Shown in pieces: positions 63,746-64,000 of a stretch of DNA of 64,000 nucleotides; the stretch's first letter is position 1; every line of letters starts with the position of its first letter. The position numbers and the translations under genes are program-made. The notes beneath the pieces are model-generated. The model was not told the origin of the DNA and did not search any database. It saw only the letters and a list, made by a program, of their open reading frames with translations. The stretch comes from Kaiparowitsia implicata GSE-PSE-MK54-09C (GTDB taxonomy: Bacteria; Cyanobacteriota; Cyanobacteriia; Elainellales; Elainellaceae), in assembly GCA_019359435.1 (NCBI GenBank), contig JAHHHI010000076.1:31683-95682 (forward strand), read 5' to 3'.

Positions 63746-64000
63746 GGCGACTCCCCGCGTTGAGACAATAACAAAATCCTATGGCGTATCCGCCTATGGT
63801 TTACAAAAGTATAGATAATTTTGCGACCCAAATTAGCCTATCCTGAGGCAGTCTTTTAGACCCAACTGCGGCATAACCCTCTTCTATCACTCTAAGCAGA
63901 TGAAAAGATCAATTGTAAGTTCAACCGACGTACCAGTGGGCAGATGAACCCATTCATTTTGTGCGTTAACTGCTCACATCCAGTTTGCAATGAAGCGATA

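Overview
The window is chromosomal DNA of a cyanobacterium. GCGATCGC (HIP1) octamers are scattered densely through genes and spacers. The gene content is also typical: NdhS, a GlgA2-type glycogen synthase, Ycf46, DUF2808, the 2-oxoglutarate decarboxylase/succinate-semialdehyde dehydrogenase pair, and an rpmH-rnpA-yidC-jag-DUF177-ycf46 block. The genus cannot be fixed from the sequence alone. I see no tRNA, rRNA, CRISPR array, prophage or intact transposase.

Layout. 1-8.5 kb: a nitrogen or small-molecule scavenging region with an NMT1/TauT-type ABC importer (permease cut by the window edge, ATPase, lipoprotein), a formamidase/acetamidase, urease beta and gamma genes separated by a methyltransferase gene, an NhaC-type antiporter and a divergent LysR regulator. 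ureC is not in the window. 9.2-14.4 kb: succinate-semialdehyde dehydrogenase, 2-oxoglutarate decarboxylase, agmatinase and a thioredoxin-fold protein, linking the TCA bypass with agmatine/GABA carbon. 14.6-15.9 kb: pyrH-frr, overlapping. 16.6-23.7 kb: two large paralogous multi-PAS diguanylate cyclases. 23.8-29.2 kb: rnz, a GST, a multi-helix mechanosensitive-channel-like protein and a SpoIID-like protein. 29.3-36.7 kb, all minus: ycf46, DUF177, jag, yidC, a PH-domain gene, rnpA, rpmH (47 codons), DUF2808 and a NERD protein. 37.2-46.5 kb: leuC-thiL, a divergent PEP-synthase-like protein, ilvN, 1-Cys peroxiredoxin and yidD. 46.5-47.8 kb: 1.36 kb without genes, carrying a 90-bp direct repeat. 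47.8-56.1 kb: paired short chromate transporters, an RTX protein, a TPR-CD225 fusion, an isochorismatase-family hydrolase, and a CHRD / ECF sigma / anti-sigma cluster. 56.6-63.7 kb: a phosphoketolase-like enzyme, leuD, glutathione reductase, ndhS and glgA.

Spacers hold much structure. There are long perfect inverted repeats (arms up to 26 bp, each of different sequence), mostly at gene ends, and several dispersed repeats. Two MITE-like families have terminal inverted repeats and flanking TA. One (about 125 bp) lies at 42.2 and 61.5 kb and the other (115 bp) at 59.6 and 61.4 kb. At 61.47 kb a copy of the first abuts the end of a copy of the second exactly.

The most unusual items are the TA-flanked MITE pair with an apparent nested insertion, the TPR-CD225 fusion, the CHRD/ECF/RskA cluster, the PEP-synthase-like protein with altered active-site positions, the cyanobacteriochrome-like GAF without its cysteine, and the gene-free 46.5-47.8 kb segment.
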